NCBI RefSeq assembly: GCF_003254525.1
Contig: NZ_QFYS01000003.1
Span: 372,001 to 436,000, forward strand
Reading direction: 5' to 3'
DNA: 64,000 bases
Source: Phenylobacterium kunshanense
GTDB lineage: Bacteria > Pseudomonadota > Alphaproteobacteria > Caulobacterales > Caulobacteraceae
Part shown: piece by piece, positions 51,588 through 61,475 of the stretch
Layout: every line of letters begins with the position of its first letter
How positions within the stretch are numbered: position 1 is the first letter of the stretch
Position numbers and translations under genes: made by a program
Notes under the pieces: model-generated
The model's input: the letters and a program-made list of their open reading frames with translations, nothing else
Database searches by the model: none
What the model was told of the DNA's origin: nothing

Positions 51588-52817
51588 ATGGATCGACGTC
51601 GATTTCTGTCCCTAAGCGCGGCCGGCATGGCTCTGCCCGCGTCGCCCGCCTCGTCCGCAGCAACGGACCTTGCCCCGCCGCCGGGCGCGCCGCCGCCGAT
51701 CAGCCGGGCCGAGCGCGAAGCGCGGATCGCCAAGGCCCAGCGCCTGATGCGGGAGCAGGGCGTCTCGGCGCTGCTGATCGAGCCGGGGTCCAGCCTCGTC
51801 TACTTCACCGGCGTCCGCTGGAGCCGTAGCGAGCGGCTGACGTGCGCGCTGATTCCCGCTGACGGCGACATCTGCATCGTCACGCCGTTCTTCGAGGAGC
51901 CTTCAGTCCGGGAAAGCCTGGCGGCGCCGGCGGAAGTGCGGACCTGGCAGGAGCACGAGGATCCGACCGCCCTGGTCGCCGGCTGGCTGCGTGACCGAAA
52001 GGCCGACAAGGTCGTGGCCATCGAGGAGACCAACCGGTTCTTCATCGTCGATGGGCTCCAGCGAAACCTGCCGGGCGCGACGCTGCGCAACGGCGCGCCA
52101 ATCGTGCGCGGCTGCCGGATGATCAAGTCGCCAGCCGAGATCGCGCTGATGCAGCGGGCCGCCGACATCACCATGGCCGCCTACCGGCATACGGTTCCCA
52201 GGATCGAGGCCGGGATGCGGCCATCGGATATCGGCGCGATCATGAACGGCGCCACCGTCGCGCTGGGCGGCAGGCCTGAGTTCGCCCTGGTGCTGCTGGG
52301 GGAGGCGTCCGCCTATCCGCACGGCTCGGGCAAACCGCAGATCGTGAAGGCCGGCGAGGTCATCCTGATGGACTGCGGCTGCACCTTCGAGGGCTACCAG
52401 TCGGACGTCTCCCGGACCTTCGTGCATGGCGAGCCGACGGCGCGGCAGAGAATGGTCTGGGGCCAGGTGAAGCGCGGCCAGGAGATCGCATTCGAGGCTG
52501 CCAGCCTCGGGGCGACCTGTGGCAGCGTCGACGACGCGGCGCGGGCCCACTACGTGTCGCTGGGATACGGCCCGGACTACCGGCTGCCGGGCCTGTCGCA
52601 TCGCACGGGGCACGGGATCGGCATGGATGGCCACGAGCCCGTCAACCTGGTCCGGGGCGAGGGCACGCGACTGGCCCCCGGCATGTGCTTCTCCGACGAG
52701 CCGGGCCTCTACATCCCGGGCGAGTTCGGAATTCGTCTGGAGGACTGCTTCCACATGACCGAGGCGGGGCCGAAATGGTTCTCGTCGCCGGCCGTATCGA
52801 TCGAGAAGCCGGTCTAG
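51588..52817 (+). CDS. M24-family metallopeptidase (Xaa-Pro aminopeptidase-like), probably Tat-exported
   Basis: A 409-residue protein. The N-terminus MDRRRFLSLSAAGMALPASPASSA has a twin-arginine-type signal. The creatinase-like N-domain precedes the pita-bread catalytic domain, whose metal ligands are visible: Asp in ILMDCGC, Asp in YQSDVSRTF, His in LSHRTGHGIGMD, Glu in CFSDEPGLYI and Glu in FGIRLEDCF. It would cleave N-terminal residues before proline or act on similar amide bonds in the periplasm. ATG 51588, preceded by GGAAGGGTCGCCTC, is preferred to TTG 51570. Its stop overlaps the convergent small gene by four bases. Confidence 0.9.
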   Translation: MDRRRFLSLSAAGMALPASPASSAATDLAPPPGAPPPISRAEREARIAKAQRLMREQGVSALLIEPGSSLVYFTGVRWSRSERLTCALIPADGDICIVTPFFEEPSVRESLAAPAEVRTWQEHEDPTALVAGWLRDRKADKVVAIEETNRFFIVDGLQRNLPGATLRNGAPIVRGCRMIKSPAEIALMQRAADITMAAYRHTVPRIEAGMRPSDIGAIMNGATVALGGRPEFALVLLGEASAYPHGSGKPQIVKAGEVILMDCGCTFEGYQSDVSRTFVHGEPTARQRMVWGQVKRGQEIAFEAASLGATCGSVDDAARAHYVSLGYGPDYRLPGLSHRTGHGIGMDGHEPVNLVRGEGTRLAPGMCFSDEPGLYIPGEFGIRLEDCFHMTEAGPKWFSSPAVSIEKPV

Positions 52818-52999
52818 CGGTCCAGCACCAGAACCTGGCGGCCGAGGCGCCAGGCCTCGATGGACTTGAGCCCCCGTTCAGCCAGGATCTTCCGCATCTG
52901 GCTCAGCAGGTCGATCTCGCCCGCGCAGGTGAGCGCCTCGAACGTCCGGGCGCCTTCGTCGGACTCCAGGTAGAGTTCGTAGGTGTGGCGGAGGGACAA
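52814..52999 (-). CDS. small hypothetical protein
   Basis: A 61-residue protein, MSLRHTYELYLESDEGARTF to the end GRQVLVLDR, starting at TTG 52999 with GGAG upstream. The TFEALTCAGEIDLLSQMRKIL helix and the final strand EAWRLGRQVLVLD give a compact beta-alpha-beta look, and it has no signal or membrane segment. I do not recognise the family. It converges with the peptidase gene with a four-base overlap. Confidence 0.55.
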   Translation of the reverse strand: MSLRHTYELYLESDEGARTFEALTCAGEIDLLSQMRKILAERGLKSIEAWRLGRQVLVLDR

Positions 53000-53079
53000 T
53001 CAGGGGCTCCGAAGCGCATAAGTCCGACCCTGATATCACTCCGCACGGTGGCGCTCGCCTCCGGTGCGCTACGTAGGCG

Positions 53080-54087
53080 TCAGACGCCGTAGTAGTCCCG
53101 GTACCAGTCCACGAAGCGGCCGACGCCGACCTCGACGGAGGTGGAGGGGGCGTAGTCGAGGACGGCCCTGGTCTCCTCCGTGTCGGCCTCCGTGGCCGAA
53201 ACGTCGCCGGCCTGCATCGGCATGAGATTGAGCACGGCCTTGCGACCCAGCTTCTCCTCCAGGACCTGGATGTAGCGCATCAGCTCCACGCGCTGGCCGG
53301 CGCCGAGGTTGAGGATGCGCCACGGCGCGGCGCTGGTGGCGGGATCCGGGTGCGTGGCGTCCCAGGCGGGATTCGGCGCCGGCGGGCGCGAGAGCGCCGC
53401 GACCAGGCCGTCCACGATATCGCCGACGTAGGTGAAGTCGCGTTGCATGCGGCCCTCGCCATAGACGTCGATCGGCTCGCCCTTGAGGATCGCGTCCGTG
53501 AACTTGAACAGGGCCATGTCCGGGCGCCCCCATGGCCCGTACACGGTGAAGAAGCGGAAGCCGGTGGCCGGTATGCCGAACAGGTGGGCGTAGGCGTGCG
53601 CCATGGCCTCGTTGGCGAGCTTGCTGGCCGAGTAGAGCGTGATCGGGTGTGGCGCGGCCTCGTGCACGCTGAACGGCAGGTTCAGGTGGTTGCCGTAGAC
53701 GGAACTGGTCGAGGCGAAGAGCAGGTGGCTGACCGGATGGGCCCGGCATCCCTCCAGGATGTTGAGGAAGCCCACGACGTTGGAGTCCACATAGGCCTCC
53801 GGGTTCTCCAGGCTGTAGCGGACGCCGGCCTGGGCCGCGAGATTGACCACCGCCGTGGGTTTGGTCTCGCCGAACAGGGCGGCCATGCCCTCACGGTCGG
53901 CCAGGTCGAGGCGCACGTGCCGGTAGCCAGGCGTCTGCTCCAGGATCGCCAGGCGCGCGGCCTTGAGCTTCGGATCATAGTAGGCGTTCAGGTTGTCGAG
54001 CCCGACCACGGACTCGCCGGCGGCCAGCAGGCGCTGCGACAGGTGAAAGCCGATGAAGCCGGCCGAGCCGGTGACCAGGATCGCCAA
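53080..54087 (-). CDS. NAD-dependent epimerase, probable UDP-glucuronate 4-epimerase
   Basis: A 335-residue extended short-chain dehydrogenase. The NAD motif is GSAGFIGFHL (residues 7-16). LDNLNAYYDPKLKAARL, QAGVRYSLENPEAYVDSN, ASTSSVYGNHLNLPFS and YSASKLANE (catalytic Tyr and Lys) are followed by FTVYGPWGRPDMALFKF. The GVRYSLENP and GRPDMA strings are typical of bacterial UDP-GlcA 4-epimerases (LspL/CapI/Gae type). The product, UDP-galacturonate, is a common component of acidic exopolysaccharides and lipopolysaccharide. It stands 69 bases downstream of a GT2 gene on the same strand, suggesting a shared transcript. Confidence 0.88.
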   Translation of the reverse strand: MAILVTGSAGFIGFHLSQRLLAAGESVVGLDNLNAYYDPKLKAARLAILEQTPGYRHVRLDLADREGMAALFGETKPTAVVNLAAQAGVRYSLENPEAYVDSNVVGFLNILEGCRAHPVSHLLFASTSSVYGNHLNLPFSVHEAAPHPITLYSASKLANEAMAHAYAHLFGIPATGFRFFTVYGPWGRPDMALFKFTDAILKGEPIDVYGEGRMQRDFTYVGDIVDGLVAALSRPPAPNPAWDATHPDPATSAAPWRILNLGAGQRVELMRYIQVLEEKLGRKAVLNLMPMQAGDVSATEADTEETRAVLDYAPSTSVEVGVGRFVDWYRDYYGV

Positions 54088-54156
54088 GGCGACACCTCAT
54101 GAGATCCGCGCCGAGGTTGCGCGATCCCGATGCCTAACGAGCGTCGGCGACGAATT

Positions 54157-54987
54157 CTAGCGGGAGGCGACGCCGGCCACGTCGCGCAGACGGGCGACGC
54201 GGGCGGTTTCCGCCGTTTCCGTCGCCGCGCGCATGCGGAGCACATCGCCGGCGCGCATCTGGGCGAGCACGGGGTACAGCGCCGACAGCGTCGCCACGAG
54301 CAGTCCGAGACGGCCCTCGCGCCAGCCCCCGCGGTACAGGTACCCATTGAGGAATGCGCCGGCGCCCCTGAAGAGGGCGGCGACGAACGAGCCGGGGCGC
54401 GCGGAATCGGCGAGGTCTTCGGCCGCGAGCGCCGAGAGCCGATGCAGCCGCTCGACGAGCTGGCCCACGTCCGCGCCGACGGTGCGCTGGATCGCCCCCT
54501 TGAGCGAGCCTCCTGACCGACCCGCCACGACGGACGGCGCGTTCACGCGGCGGGGCTCCCAGGCCTTGAGACCACGCTTGTAGAGGCGCACTTCCGCGTG
54601 ACGGCTCAGGCTGCCCGTCCAGCCGTCCCGGAGGCGGGTGTCCCCGAGATAGTTGTCGATCGGCAGTTCGTACCAGTCGGCGCTGCGCCGCGTCTGGAGC
54701 GACCAGCGGATTTCCCACGCAAGGGCGGCGTCCACGATCTCGTCGGGGTCGACCTCGAGCACCCAGTCGCCCGAACAGGCCTCGACGCCGGCCTGGCGGC
54801 GCTGGCTCTCAAGGGGAAAGATCCCGTCCACGAGGACGGCGCCGGCCCGGCGGGCGATCTCCTGCGACCGGTCGGTGCACCGATCGGCGACCACGACCAC
54901 CTCGTCGCAGAAGGAGAGGCGCCGCAGGCACTCGCCCAGCCGCGCGTCCTGATTCTGAACGCAAACCAGCGCAGATAGCTTGACCAC
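54157..54987 (-). CDS. family 2 glycosyltransferase (WaaE/KdtX-like)
   Basis: A 276-residue GT2 of the LPS-core type. It starts KLSALVCVQNQDARLGECLRRLSFCDEVVVVADRCTDRS, with the family element ESQRRQAGVEACSGDWVLEVDPDEIV that contains the DxD-like DPD, and then RRVNAPSV and a basic second half. The C-terminal 60 residues are amphipathic or partly hydrophobic, with NGYLYRGGWREGRLGLLVATL. This class transfers glucose or heptose to lipid A-core or to polysaccharide. Start is GTG 54987. It probably cooperates with the epimerase just downstream. Confidence 0.85.
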   Translation of the reverse strand: MVKLSALVCVQNQDARLGECLRRLSFCDEVVVVADRCTDRSQEIARRAGAVLVDGIFPLESQRRQAGVEACSGDWVLEVDPDEIVDAALAWEIRWSLQTRRSADWYELPIDNYLGDTRLRDGWTGSLSRHAEVRLYKRGLKAWEPRRVNAPSVVAGRSGGSLKGAIQRTVGADVGQLVERLHRLSALAAEDLADSARPGSFVAALFRGAGAFLNGYLYRGGWREGRLGLLVATLSALYPVLAQMRAGDVLRMRAATETAETARVARLRDVAGVASR

Positions 54988-55067
54988 TGAACGCCCCGTC
55001 GTCCCCGTCCCATGGAACTAGACGCCGCCCCGGAGCGCGACCCCCCAGTCGAAGCTTCACCGTTTCT

Positions 55068-57434
55068 TCAGAAATCCGCGGCGAGCCGCAGGCCCACGGT
55101 GCGTGGGCGCTGGGGGGTGACCTGCCGGACCTCGCCGAAGCTGAAGGGGTTGCCGTAGGCGAAGGTGTCGCCGGCGTCGTCCAGGGGGTTGGTCACGAAG
55201 GCCGTCACCCGCCAGGCGTCCTTCGCCAGCTCTGCGGACATGCGGGCGCGCACGTAGTGCCCCATGCGGCGGGGGAGCGTGGCGTCGAAGCTGAGGTCGG
55301 CCCGGCCCACATATGCAGCCTCGCCGACGAGCCGCAGCATCAGGTCGTCGCCGAGCGGCCGTTCGTACACAGCCAGTATGCCGCCGGACGTCTTCGGCAC
55401 GCCGGGCAGGTCACCCGTGACCGGCGCCTCGAAGTCGGGGTTGGGGTTCCGGATGTTCGAGTCCGACAGCAGGCCGTTCAACTGCAGGGACAGGCCGAAG
55501 GGAAACTCGTAGCCCATCTCGGCCTCGACCCCGACGACCCGCGCATCGCCGACATTGGCGGTGTAGGAGAGGCCGGACTGGCGGTAGCGGTCGGTCTGGA
55601 TGTCGGCCCAGTCGTCATAGTAGGCCGCCGCGCGCAGGGTCAGCCGGTCATCAAGCCGGCGCAGCTTGGCGCCGACCTCGTAGTTGCGGAGACGGTCCGG
55701 CTGGAAATCCGCGCGCGCCGCGCGGATGGCGAAGAACCCGGAGGAGTTGAAGCCGCCGGGCCGGTAGCCTTCGCTGATCAGGGCGTAGACGAGATCGCCG
55801 TTGGAGAACTCGCGCTGGAGCGAGATCTTGGGCGTGAAGCCGCTGAAGGTGCGTGACTGGTCGAATGCGCGTGGCTGGAAGGGCGTGCTGACGAAGATGT
55901 CGGCCGTGGTGTGGACCCGGCTCTCGAAGACCCGGCCGCCGATGCTCGCGGACCAGCCGTGGCCGAGGTCGTAGGCGCCCTCGCCATAGACCGCGAACTC
56001 CCTGAGTGTGTCCTTCCGCCGCTCGGTGTAGACAGTGCGCGCCGAGTTCGGGCCGAGGATGGTCAGCTCGGATGGCGATCGCTCCAGGGTGCGCGCCGCA
56101 TAGACGCCCAGCAGCCAGTCGAAGCGTCCCGTCGGTGTGGAGCGCAGCACCAGATCCTGTACGAGCATGTTCGAGCGGGTCGCCTCAACGAACGCGCCGA
56201 GGCTGGTGCGGGGCGCGCCGAACAGGGCTAGCGGTTCGCCCACGCCGGCGTCGTACTGGCTGGAGAAAACGTGGTGGACATAGCTTAGGGACGAGCTGAC
56301 GCTGCCCCAAGGGAAGTCCCCCGCCACGGTCGCGCCGGCGTACGAGAAGTCGTTGTTGTGGGCCTCGCGGACGCGGTTGGCCCGCATGCCGCCATTGGAC
56401 ATGCCGGGTGTGACGTACTGGGTGTCGTTGGAGCGCAGGTGCTGGGTCGCCGCCAGGGCGTCCAGCCGCCAGTGGTCGTCGATCTGCACTCGCACGGCCA
56501 GCCGGCCGCCGTCACGCCGGGTCTGGTCGACATTGGCGATCCTGAGGTTCACGTCATCCAGGTAGCCGCCCTGGACGTCCTCGTAGGCCGCGACACGAAC
56601 GGCAAGGCGGTCCGGAATGACCGGAATGCTGACATAGCCCTCGAACTCGCGGCTGAGATCGCCGCCGCGCGTCGTGGCGACCGAGGCGGAGGCGCCATAG
56701 ACCGCCTGCTGAAGGTCGGGCTTGGCGGTCACGATACGGTAGATGCCGGCGAGGGAGCCGGAGCCGTAGAGCGCGCCCTGAGGGCCGCGCACGACCTCGA
56801 TGCGGTCGATGTCGACGAGCCGCAGGTCTGGGTCGGGCGCGTTGTAGTTGATCGGCGCATCGTCGAGGTAGGTCGACACCGTCGAACGAGTCCGTCCCGT
56901 GAACGCGCCGTCCGACAGGCCGCGGATCAACAGCTTGTCGCGGCCGGGCCCGAGGTTGGTCGTGAGGACGCCCGCAAGCTGGCCGGTCGTCTGGCCCACG
57001 TCGGCGGATCGGGTGACCCGGACCTGTTCGCGGGAGATCGCGCTCACACCCGCCGGCAGTCGCCCGAGGGCGGCCGGGCGCTTGGTCGCCGTCACCACGA
57101 GCTCGGAGATGACTGTCGGATTTCGCGGCGCGTCGCGGGCCTCGCGCGCGGGCGCCATCGGGACGATGCGCACCGTACGCGCGTCGACGATGCGGTAGGC
57201 GCAGGGGGCGCCTGCCGTCAGCCGTTCAAGCGCCTCGCCGAGGGTATAGCGTCCCGAGAGTTGGACCCGGCCGCCGCCGCCGCAGGAGGCGGTGCCCAGG
57301 ATGGAGACATTCGCCTGCAGGCCCAGGTCAATCAGGGCGTCGGCATAGCTTCGCGCGGGGATCGAAAGACGCAGCCGTGAGTCGGCGGCCTCAACGCGCC
57401 CCGCCAAGCAAGCGAGAGCGACGCCGCCCAGCAA
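55068..57434 (-). CDS. TonB-dependent receptor with N-terminal signalling domain (FecA-type)
   Basis: A 788-residue receptor. After a short signal sequence the secretin/TonB short N-terminal domain runs to about residue 90 (RLRLSIPARSYADALIDLGLQANVSIL, then LSGRYTLGEALERLTAGAPCAYRI). Such a domain interacts with a FecR-type anti-sigma factor. The plug follows: SELVVTATKRPAALGRLPAGV, LTTNLGPGRDKLLIRGLSDG and DIDRIEVVRGPQGALYGSGSLAG, then the barrel, ending RPRTVGLRLAADF. The first codon is uncertain: TTG 57434 gives a truncated signal, and in-frame upstream codons back to a stop at 57477-57479 add ISRRSATLRT, which improves it. The gene follows fecR-like and sigma genes in one operon. Confidence 0.88.
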   Translation of the reverse strand: MLGGVALACLAGRVEAADSRLRLSIPARSYADALIDLGLQANVSILGTASCGGGGRVQLSGRYTLGEALERLTAGAPCAYRIVDARTVRIVPMAPAREARDAPRNPTVISELVVTATKRPAALGRLPAGVSAISREQVRVTRSADVGQTTGQLAGVLTTNLGPGRDKLLIRGLSDGAFTGRTRSTVSTYLDDAPINYNAPDPDLRLVDIDRIEVVRGPQGALYGSGSLAGIYRIVTAKPDLQQAVYGASASVATTRGGDLSREFEGYVSIPVIPDRLAVRVAAYEDVQGGYLDDVNLRIANVDQTRRDGGRLAVRVQIDDHWRLDALAATQHLRSNDTQYVTPGMSNGGMRANRVREAHNNDFSYAGATVAGDFPWGSVSSSLSYVHHVFSSQYDAGVGEPLALFGAPRTSLGAFVEATRSNMLVQDLVLRSTPTGRFDWLLGVYAARTLERSPSELTILGPNSARTVYTERRKDTLREFAVYGEGAYDLGHGWSASIGGRVFESRVHTTADIFVSTPFQPRAFDQSRTFSGFTPKISLQREFSNGDLVYALISEGYRPGGFNSSGFFAIRAARADFQPDRLRNYEVGAKLRRLDDRLTLRAAAYYDDWADIQTDRYRQSGLSYTANVGDARVVGVEAEMGYEFPFGLSLQLNGLLSDSNIRNPNPDFEAPVTGDLPGVPKTSGGILAVYERPLGDDLMLRLVGEAAYVGRADLSFDATLPRRMGHYVRARMSAELAKDAWRVTAFVTNPLDDAGDTFAYGNPFSFGEVRQVTPQRPRTVGLRLAADF

Positions 57435-57479
57435 CGTCCGCAGAGTCGCGCTCCGCCTTGAAATGACGCCACGCCCTTA

Positions 57480-58469
57480 TCAGCGGTCCGACGCACCATC
57501 GCGCCGCAGGACCACGCCCGGGCCGGAACGTACCGCGCTTACAGGAACCAGCAAGGCCAGGCGGCGAATAACCGCGGCCTGATCGTCCAGCACCAGCACG
57601 CCGGAGATCGGTGTCGCGGCCAGGGCCGGGTCTTCGATCCGGATCGGCGTCTCGAACTGCTGATTGAGATCGGCCACCACTTCGCTCAGCGGCTGACCGC
57701 GATAGACGAGCCGGCCGGCCCGCCAGGCCAGGACCTCTGCGGGATCCGCGGCCGCGACGGTGGTGGTGGTCTGGCCCTCGCGATGCTCGAGCCTCTGGCC
57801 CGGACGGAGACGGTAAGATCGTCCTTCCGCGCCGTCGGTGGGCCGAACCTCGACCGCGCCCCGCGCCACGGTGACCGACAGCTTGCCGTCGAGGCGGCGA
57901 ACATCGAACTGGGTCCCGACCACGCGGACGGTCCGGTCGCCCGCGGCGACGACGAAGGGGCGGCGCGCGTCATGCGCGACATCGAATACGGCCTGCCCCT
58001 GGTCCAGCGTCACCTCCCGCGATCCGCGCCCGAGCGTGACGGTCAGTCGGGCGCCTCCGTTCAGGTCCAGGACAGAGCCGTCGGCCAGGCGCACCGTCCG
58101 ATGCTCTCCCTTCGCGGTCTCGTAGGTGTCTGTCCGGGCGACCGTGAGTTCGGGCGCGATGACGACGGCCAAGGCCGCCGCCGCCGCCATGGCCCCGACG
58201 CCGACGAAAGCGCGGCGACCCACGGCGCTGCTGGCCGAAGGCGCGCGTCGCCTGGCGAGTTCGCGCGCCACCGGCAGCGCCGCCGCGGAATAGTCGTGGG
58301 ACACGGCGAGGGCCGTGTCGAAGGCGGAGGCGTTGGCGGGCGAGGCCGACAGCCAGGCGTCGAACGCCGTCGCCTCGGCGTCGCCGAGGTCGCCGGCCTC
58401 AAGGCGCGCGACCCACGCCGCGGCGTCTGCGCGCCGCGCGTCGTCGTCGTATCGCCAGCTCCTGATCAT
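57480..58469 (-). CDS. FecR-family anti-sigma/regulatory protein
   Basis: A 329-residue protein starting at ATG 58469 (MIRSWRYDDD), with GGAAGGG just upstream. The N-terminal cytoplasmic part has the DUF4880-like AAAWVARLEAGDLGDAEATAFDAWLSASPAN. One membrane span follows (VGVGAMAAAAALAVVIAPE). The periplasmic FecR domain has RTVRLADGSVLDLNGGARLTV, QGQAVFDVAHDARRPFVV and RVVGTQFDVRR, and the last 90 residues carry the DUF4974-like STN-like region LVYRGQPLSEVVADLNQQF. It would relay ligand binding by the receptor to the sigma factor encoded upstream. Confidence 0.9.
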   Translation of the reverse strand: MIRSWRYDDDARRADAAAWVARLEAGDLGDAEATAFDAWLSASPANASAFDTALAVSHDYSAAALPVARELARRRAPSASSAVGRRAFVGVGAMAAAAALAVVIAPELTVARTDTYETAKGEHRTVRLADGSVLDLNGGARLTVTLGRGSREVTLDQGQAVFDVAHDARRPFVVAAGDRTVRVVGTQFDVRRLDGKLSVTVARGAVEVRPTDGAEGRSYRLRPGQRLEHREGQTTTTVAAADPAEVLAWRAGRLVYRGQPLSEVVADLNQQFETPIRIEDPALAATPISGVLVLDDQAAVIRRLALLVPVSAVRSGPGVVLRRDGASDR

Positions 58470-58569
58470 CCGCCCTTCCAAAGCCGCCGGGACCGGCGCG
58501 CCGTCATTTTGCTAGACGCCGCCGCAGCGCATCGCCCCCAGGTCTCATGATTCAATTCCTGGTGGTAGT

Positions 58570-59115
58570 TCATCGCTCAAGTCTCGCAGTGAGCGATCTG
58601 AGTGCGGCCGAGATGTGCTTTTCGACCGACTTGACCGAGATGCCCATCGCTCGCGCGGTGTCGGCGTGGCTCTTGCCGTCGAGCTTGTGCAGCCGAAAGG
58701 CGCGCTGCATCTGCGGGGGGAGCTCGGCCACGGCCTCGACGAGCTGGCGCAGGCGCTGGCGGGCGGCGGCGGCTTCGTCGGCGGGCGCCTCCTCGGCCAC
58801 GTCTTCGCCCGCCACGCTGGCGTGGGCCACCTGCCGCCAGGCCGCGTCGCGCGCGAGCGACCGCGCCTCGCCGCGCGCGCGGTCCAGCATCACGTTGGTG
58901 GCGATGCGATAGATGAGCGCCACGGGGTTCTCCGCCGTGACTGCGGGGTCGCGGGTGGCGAGCTTCAGATAGAGTTCCTGCGCCAGGTCCTCGGCGGTGG
59001 CCCGGGACCCGCAACGGGCGGCGAAGAAGCGCACCAAGTTCTCCCGCCGCTCCAGGTAGATTTCCAGCAGCGGGTCTGTCGGGCGCTGGGCGCCTGGGTC
59101 GGCGAGCAGGCTCAC
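58570..59115 (-). CDS. ECF-family RNA polymerase sigma factor (FecI-like)
   Basis: A 181-residue sigma factor. Region 2 is about residues 20-85 (RENLVRFFAARCGSRATAEDLAQELYLKL, IATNVMLDRAR) and region 4 about 125-175 (VEAVAELPPQMQRAFRLHKLDGKSHADTARAMGISVKSVEKHISAALR). The LDG-KSHADTA and SVKSVEKH features fit the FecI-like group. It starts at GTG 59115; the upstream region is weak in ribosome-site signals. Together with the FecR and receptor genes downstream it completes a cell-surface signalling system, usually for iron-siderophore or carbohydrate uptake. Confidence 0.9.
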   Translation of the reverse strand: MSLLADPGAQRPTDPLLEIYLERRENLVRFFAARCGSRATAEDLAQELYLKLATRDPAVTAENPVALIYRIATNVMLDRARGEARSLARDAAWRQVAHASVAGEDVAEEAPADEAAAARQRLRQLVEAVAELPPQMQRAFRLHKLDGKSHADTARAMGISVKSVEKHISAALRSLTARLER

Positions 59116-59593
59116 GCGCGCGGCGTCCCGCGCCGGGGGCGGCTGAGGATCGGGCGCGGGTGGAATCTAGCCATCGGGCCGGGGCGCTGTGGATGCTCGT
59201 CCACCAATGCCTCAATCCGGACCGACCGCCAACTTTCGGGCGCAGGCAGTGGGGGGTGGTCGCGGCCGGCGGCGTCAATGCCAGCGATGCTGCATCGGTC
59301 AGCGGCGCCAGGATCTGGCCGCCGCGCTTCGGGGCAGCGTCGCGGCGTGCGGGTCGCGGGGGAGCGACCCGCACGTCCACCTTGCCGATTCGCCGAACGG
59401 CGGGATGCAAAATGCGGCGCCTGCCCATGGGCCCCGGGCCAACCCCTTACACATCAACGATCACGCGGACTCGACGGCCCCACGACTGGCCCAAGGTATG
59501 CAGACGCGCATTCAGTCATTATGACGACTGTCACGGCGAGAGAGCGTGCGGGGGCCTCTAGCTGTGCCGGAATGGGGCAAGGAGTTGGATTTG
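59116..59593. other. intergenic region between sigma factor and pckG
   Basis: This 478-bp gap divides the divergent sigma-factor and PEP carboxykinase genes. Short open frames here (for example starting at 59160 and 59189) lack ribosome sites and recognisable domains. An AAGGAG at 59579-59584 is the ribosome site of pckG. Promoters for both genes should lie here, but I cannot point to specific boxes. Confidence 0.5.
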
Positions 59594-61447
59594 ATGAGCC
59601 AGAAGACCGTCCCGGGACTCGCGCCCGCGCCGACGAAGCACGCCAAGCTCGTACAGTGGGTGGGCGAGATCGCCGCGCTGACCGAACCCGACCGCGTCGT
59701 CTGGTGCGACGGTTCCGAAGCGGAATGGAACCGCCTCACCGAGGAACTCGTGGCCAGCGGCACGCTGAAGCGCCTCAATCCGGAGAAGCGCCCCAACTCG
59801 TTCTATGCCGCGTCGGATCCGCGGGATGTGGCGCGGGTCGAGAGCCGGACCTTCATCTGCTCCGAGAAGCCCGAGGACGCCGGTCCGACCAACAACTGGC
59901 TCGACCCCGCCGAGATGCGCTCGGACCTGAAAGACCTGTTCAAGGGCGTGATGCGCGGCCGCACCATGTATGTGGTGCCGTTCAGCATGGGGCCGCTGGG
60001 CTCGAAGATCAGCCAGATCGGCGTCGAGATCACCGACAGCGCCTATGTGGCCGTGTCCATGCGGATCATGACCCGCATGGGTCAGGCGGCCCTGGACCAG
60101 CTCGGCGAGGATGGGTTCTTCGTCCCGGCGGTTCACTCGGTGGGCATGCCGTTGGTCGACGGCGTCAAGGACGTTCCGTGGCCCTGCAACGAAATCAAGT
60201 ACATCGTCCATTTCCCTGAGAGCCGGGAGATCTGGTCGTACGGCTCGGGCTACGGCGGCAACGCCCTGCTCGGGAAGAAGTGTTTCGCCCTGCGCATCGC
60301 CTCGGTCATGGCCCGAGACGAGGGCTGGTTCGCCGAGCACATGCTGATCCTGAAGCTCACGTCGCCGCAGGGCGAGGTGAAGTACATCGCCGCGGCGTTC
60401 CCCAGCGCGTGCGGCAAGACCAACATGGCGATGCTGCAGCCCACTCTGGCGGGCTGGAAGGCCGAGACCATCGGCGACGACATCTGCTGGATGCGCTTCG
60501 GCCAGGACGGCCGCCTCTACGCCATCAACCCCGAGGCCGGCTTCTTCGGCGTGGCGCCTGGCACCGGCGTCCACACCAACAAGAACGCCATCGACGCTCT
60601 GTGGGGCCACTGCATCTTCACCAACGTGGCGCTGACCGACGACGGCGACGTCTGGTGGGAAGGGATGACGGAAGAAGCCCCGGCGCACCTGATCGACTGG
60701 CGCGGCCGCGACTGGACGCCCGACAGCCCCGAGCCTGCGGCGCACCCGAACGCCCGCTTCACGGTGCCGGCGTCGCAGTGCCCGGTCGTCGCGCCGGAGT
60801 GGGAAGACCCGGCCGGCGTGCCGATCTCGGCTATCCTGTTTGGCGGCCGCCGCGCGTCGGCGGTGCCGCTCGTGACCGAAGCCCGGACCTGGCAGCACGG
60901 CGTCTTCATGGCCTCGAACGTGGCCTCCGAAGGCACCGCGGCGGCCGAGAACAAGATCGGCGAGCTGCGCCGCGACCCGTTCGCGATGCTGCCCTTCTGC
61001 GGCTACAACATGGGCGACTACTTCGGCCACTGGCTGAAGATGGGCGAGACTCACGACGCCTCGAAGCTGCCGCGCATCTACTTCGTGAACTGGTTCCGCA
61101 AGGACGAGCGCGGCAAGTTCGTCTGGCCTGGCTATGGCGACAACAGCCGCGTCCTGAAGTGGATCGTCGACCGTCTGGAAGGGCGGGGCGAGGCCGTCGA
61201 GACGCCGATCGGCCTCGTGCCGTCCAAGGCCAGCCTGGACACCTCGGGCCTGTCGCTGACCGACCAGCAGCTCGACCTGCTGCTCACCGTCGATCCGGCG
61301 ATCTGGACCCAGGAAGCGGCCCTGATCCCGGAGTTCTACGAGAAGTTCGGCGAGCACACGCCGAAGGCTCTGTGGAGCGAATACGAGGCGCTGGTGGCCC
61401 GCCTGGAGGCAGCCAAGTCTCAGGCGAAGGTCGTGGCGGCCGAATAG
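59594..61447 (+). CDS. pckG: phosphoenolpyruvate carboxykinase (GTP)
   Basis: A 617-residue GTP-dependent PEP carboxykinase, which converts oxaloacetate to phosphoenolpyruvate for gluconeogenesis. Active-site elements are visible: the substrate loop [22 protein letters not shown], the P-loop [16 protein letters not shown] (kinase-1a, containing the reactive Cys of the GTP-type enzyme), and the Mn/GTP region [20 protein letters not shown] and NWFRKDE follow. Start ATG 59594 ([16 protein letters not shown]) has AAGGAG ten bases upstream. PEP is also the donor for the pyruvyl transferase in the glycan island, though a direct link is only suggestive. The terminator 61476-61502 follows. Confidence 0.96.
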   Translation: MSQKTVPGLAPAPTKHAKLVQWVGEIAALTEPDRVVWCDGSEAEWNRLTEELVASGTLKRLNPEKRPNSFYAASDPRDVARVESRTFICSEKPEDAGPTNNWLDPAEMRSDLKDLFKGVMRGRTMYVVPFSMGPLGSKISQIGVEITDSAYVAVSMRIMTRMGQAALDQLGEDGFFVPAVHSVGMPLVDGVKDVPWPCNEIKYIVHFPESREIWSYGSGYGGNALLGKKCFALRIASVMARDEGWFAEHMLILKLTSPQGEVKYIAAAFPSACGKTNMAMLQPTLAGWKAETIGDDICWMRFGQDGRLYAINPEAGFFGVAPGTGVHTNKNAIDALWGHCIFTNVALTDDGDVWWEGMTEEAPAHLIDWRGRDWTPDSPEPAAHPNARFTVPASQCPVVAPEWEDPAGVPISAILFGGRRASAVPLVTEARTWQHGVFMASNVASEGTAAAENKIGELRRDPFAMLPFCGYNMGDYFGHWLKMGETHDASKLPRIYFVNWFRKDERGKFVWPGYGDNSRVLKWIVDRLEGRGEAVETPIGLVPSKASLDTSGLSLTDQQLDLLLTVDPAIWTQEAALIPEFYEKFGEHTPKALWSEYEALVARLEAAKSQAKVVAAE

Positions 61448-61475
61448 CCGTCGGACCACCGCCGGACATGCAGAA

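Noticed and set aside
59558..61459. 633-residue minus-strand frame opposite pckG
   Set aside because: Antisense shadow of a well-recognised PEP carboxykinase.
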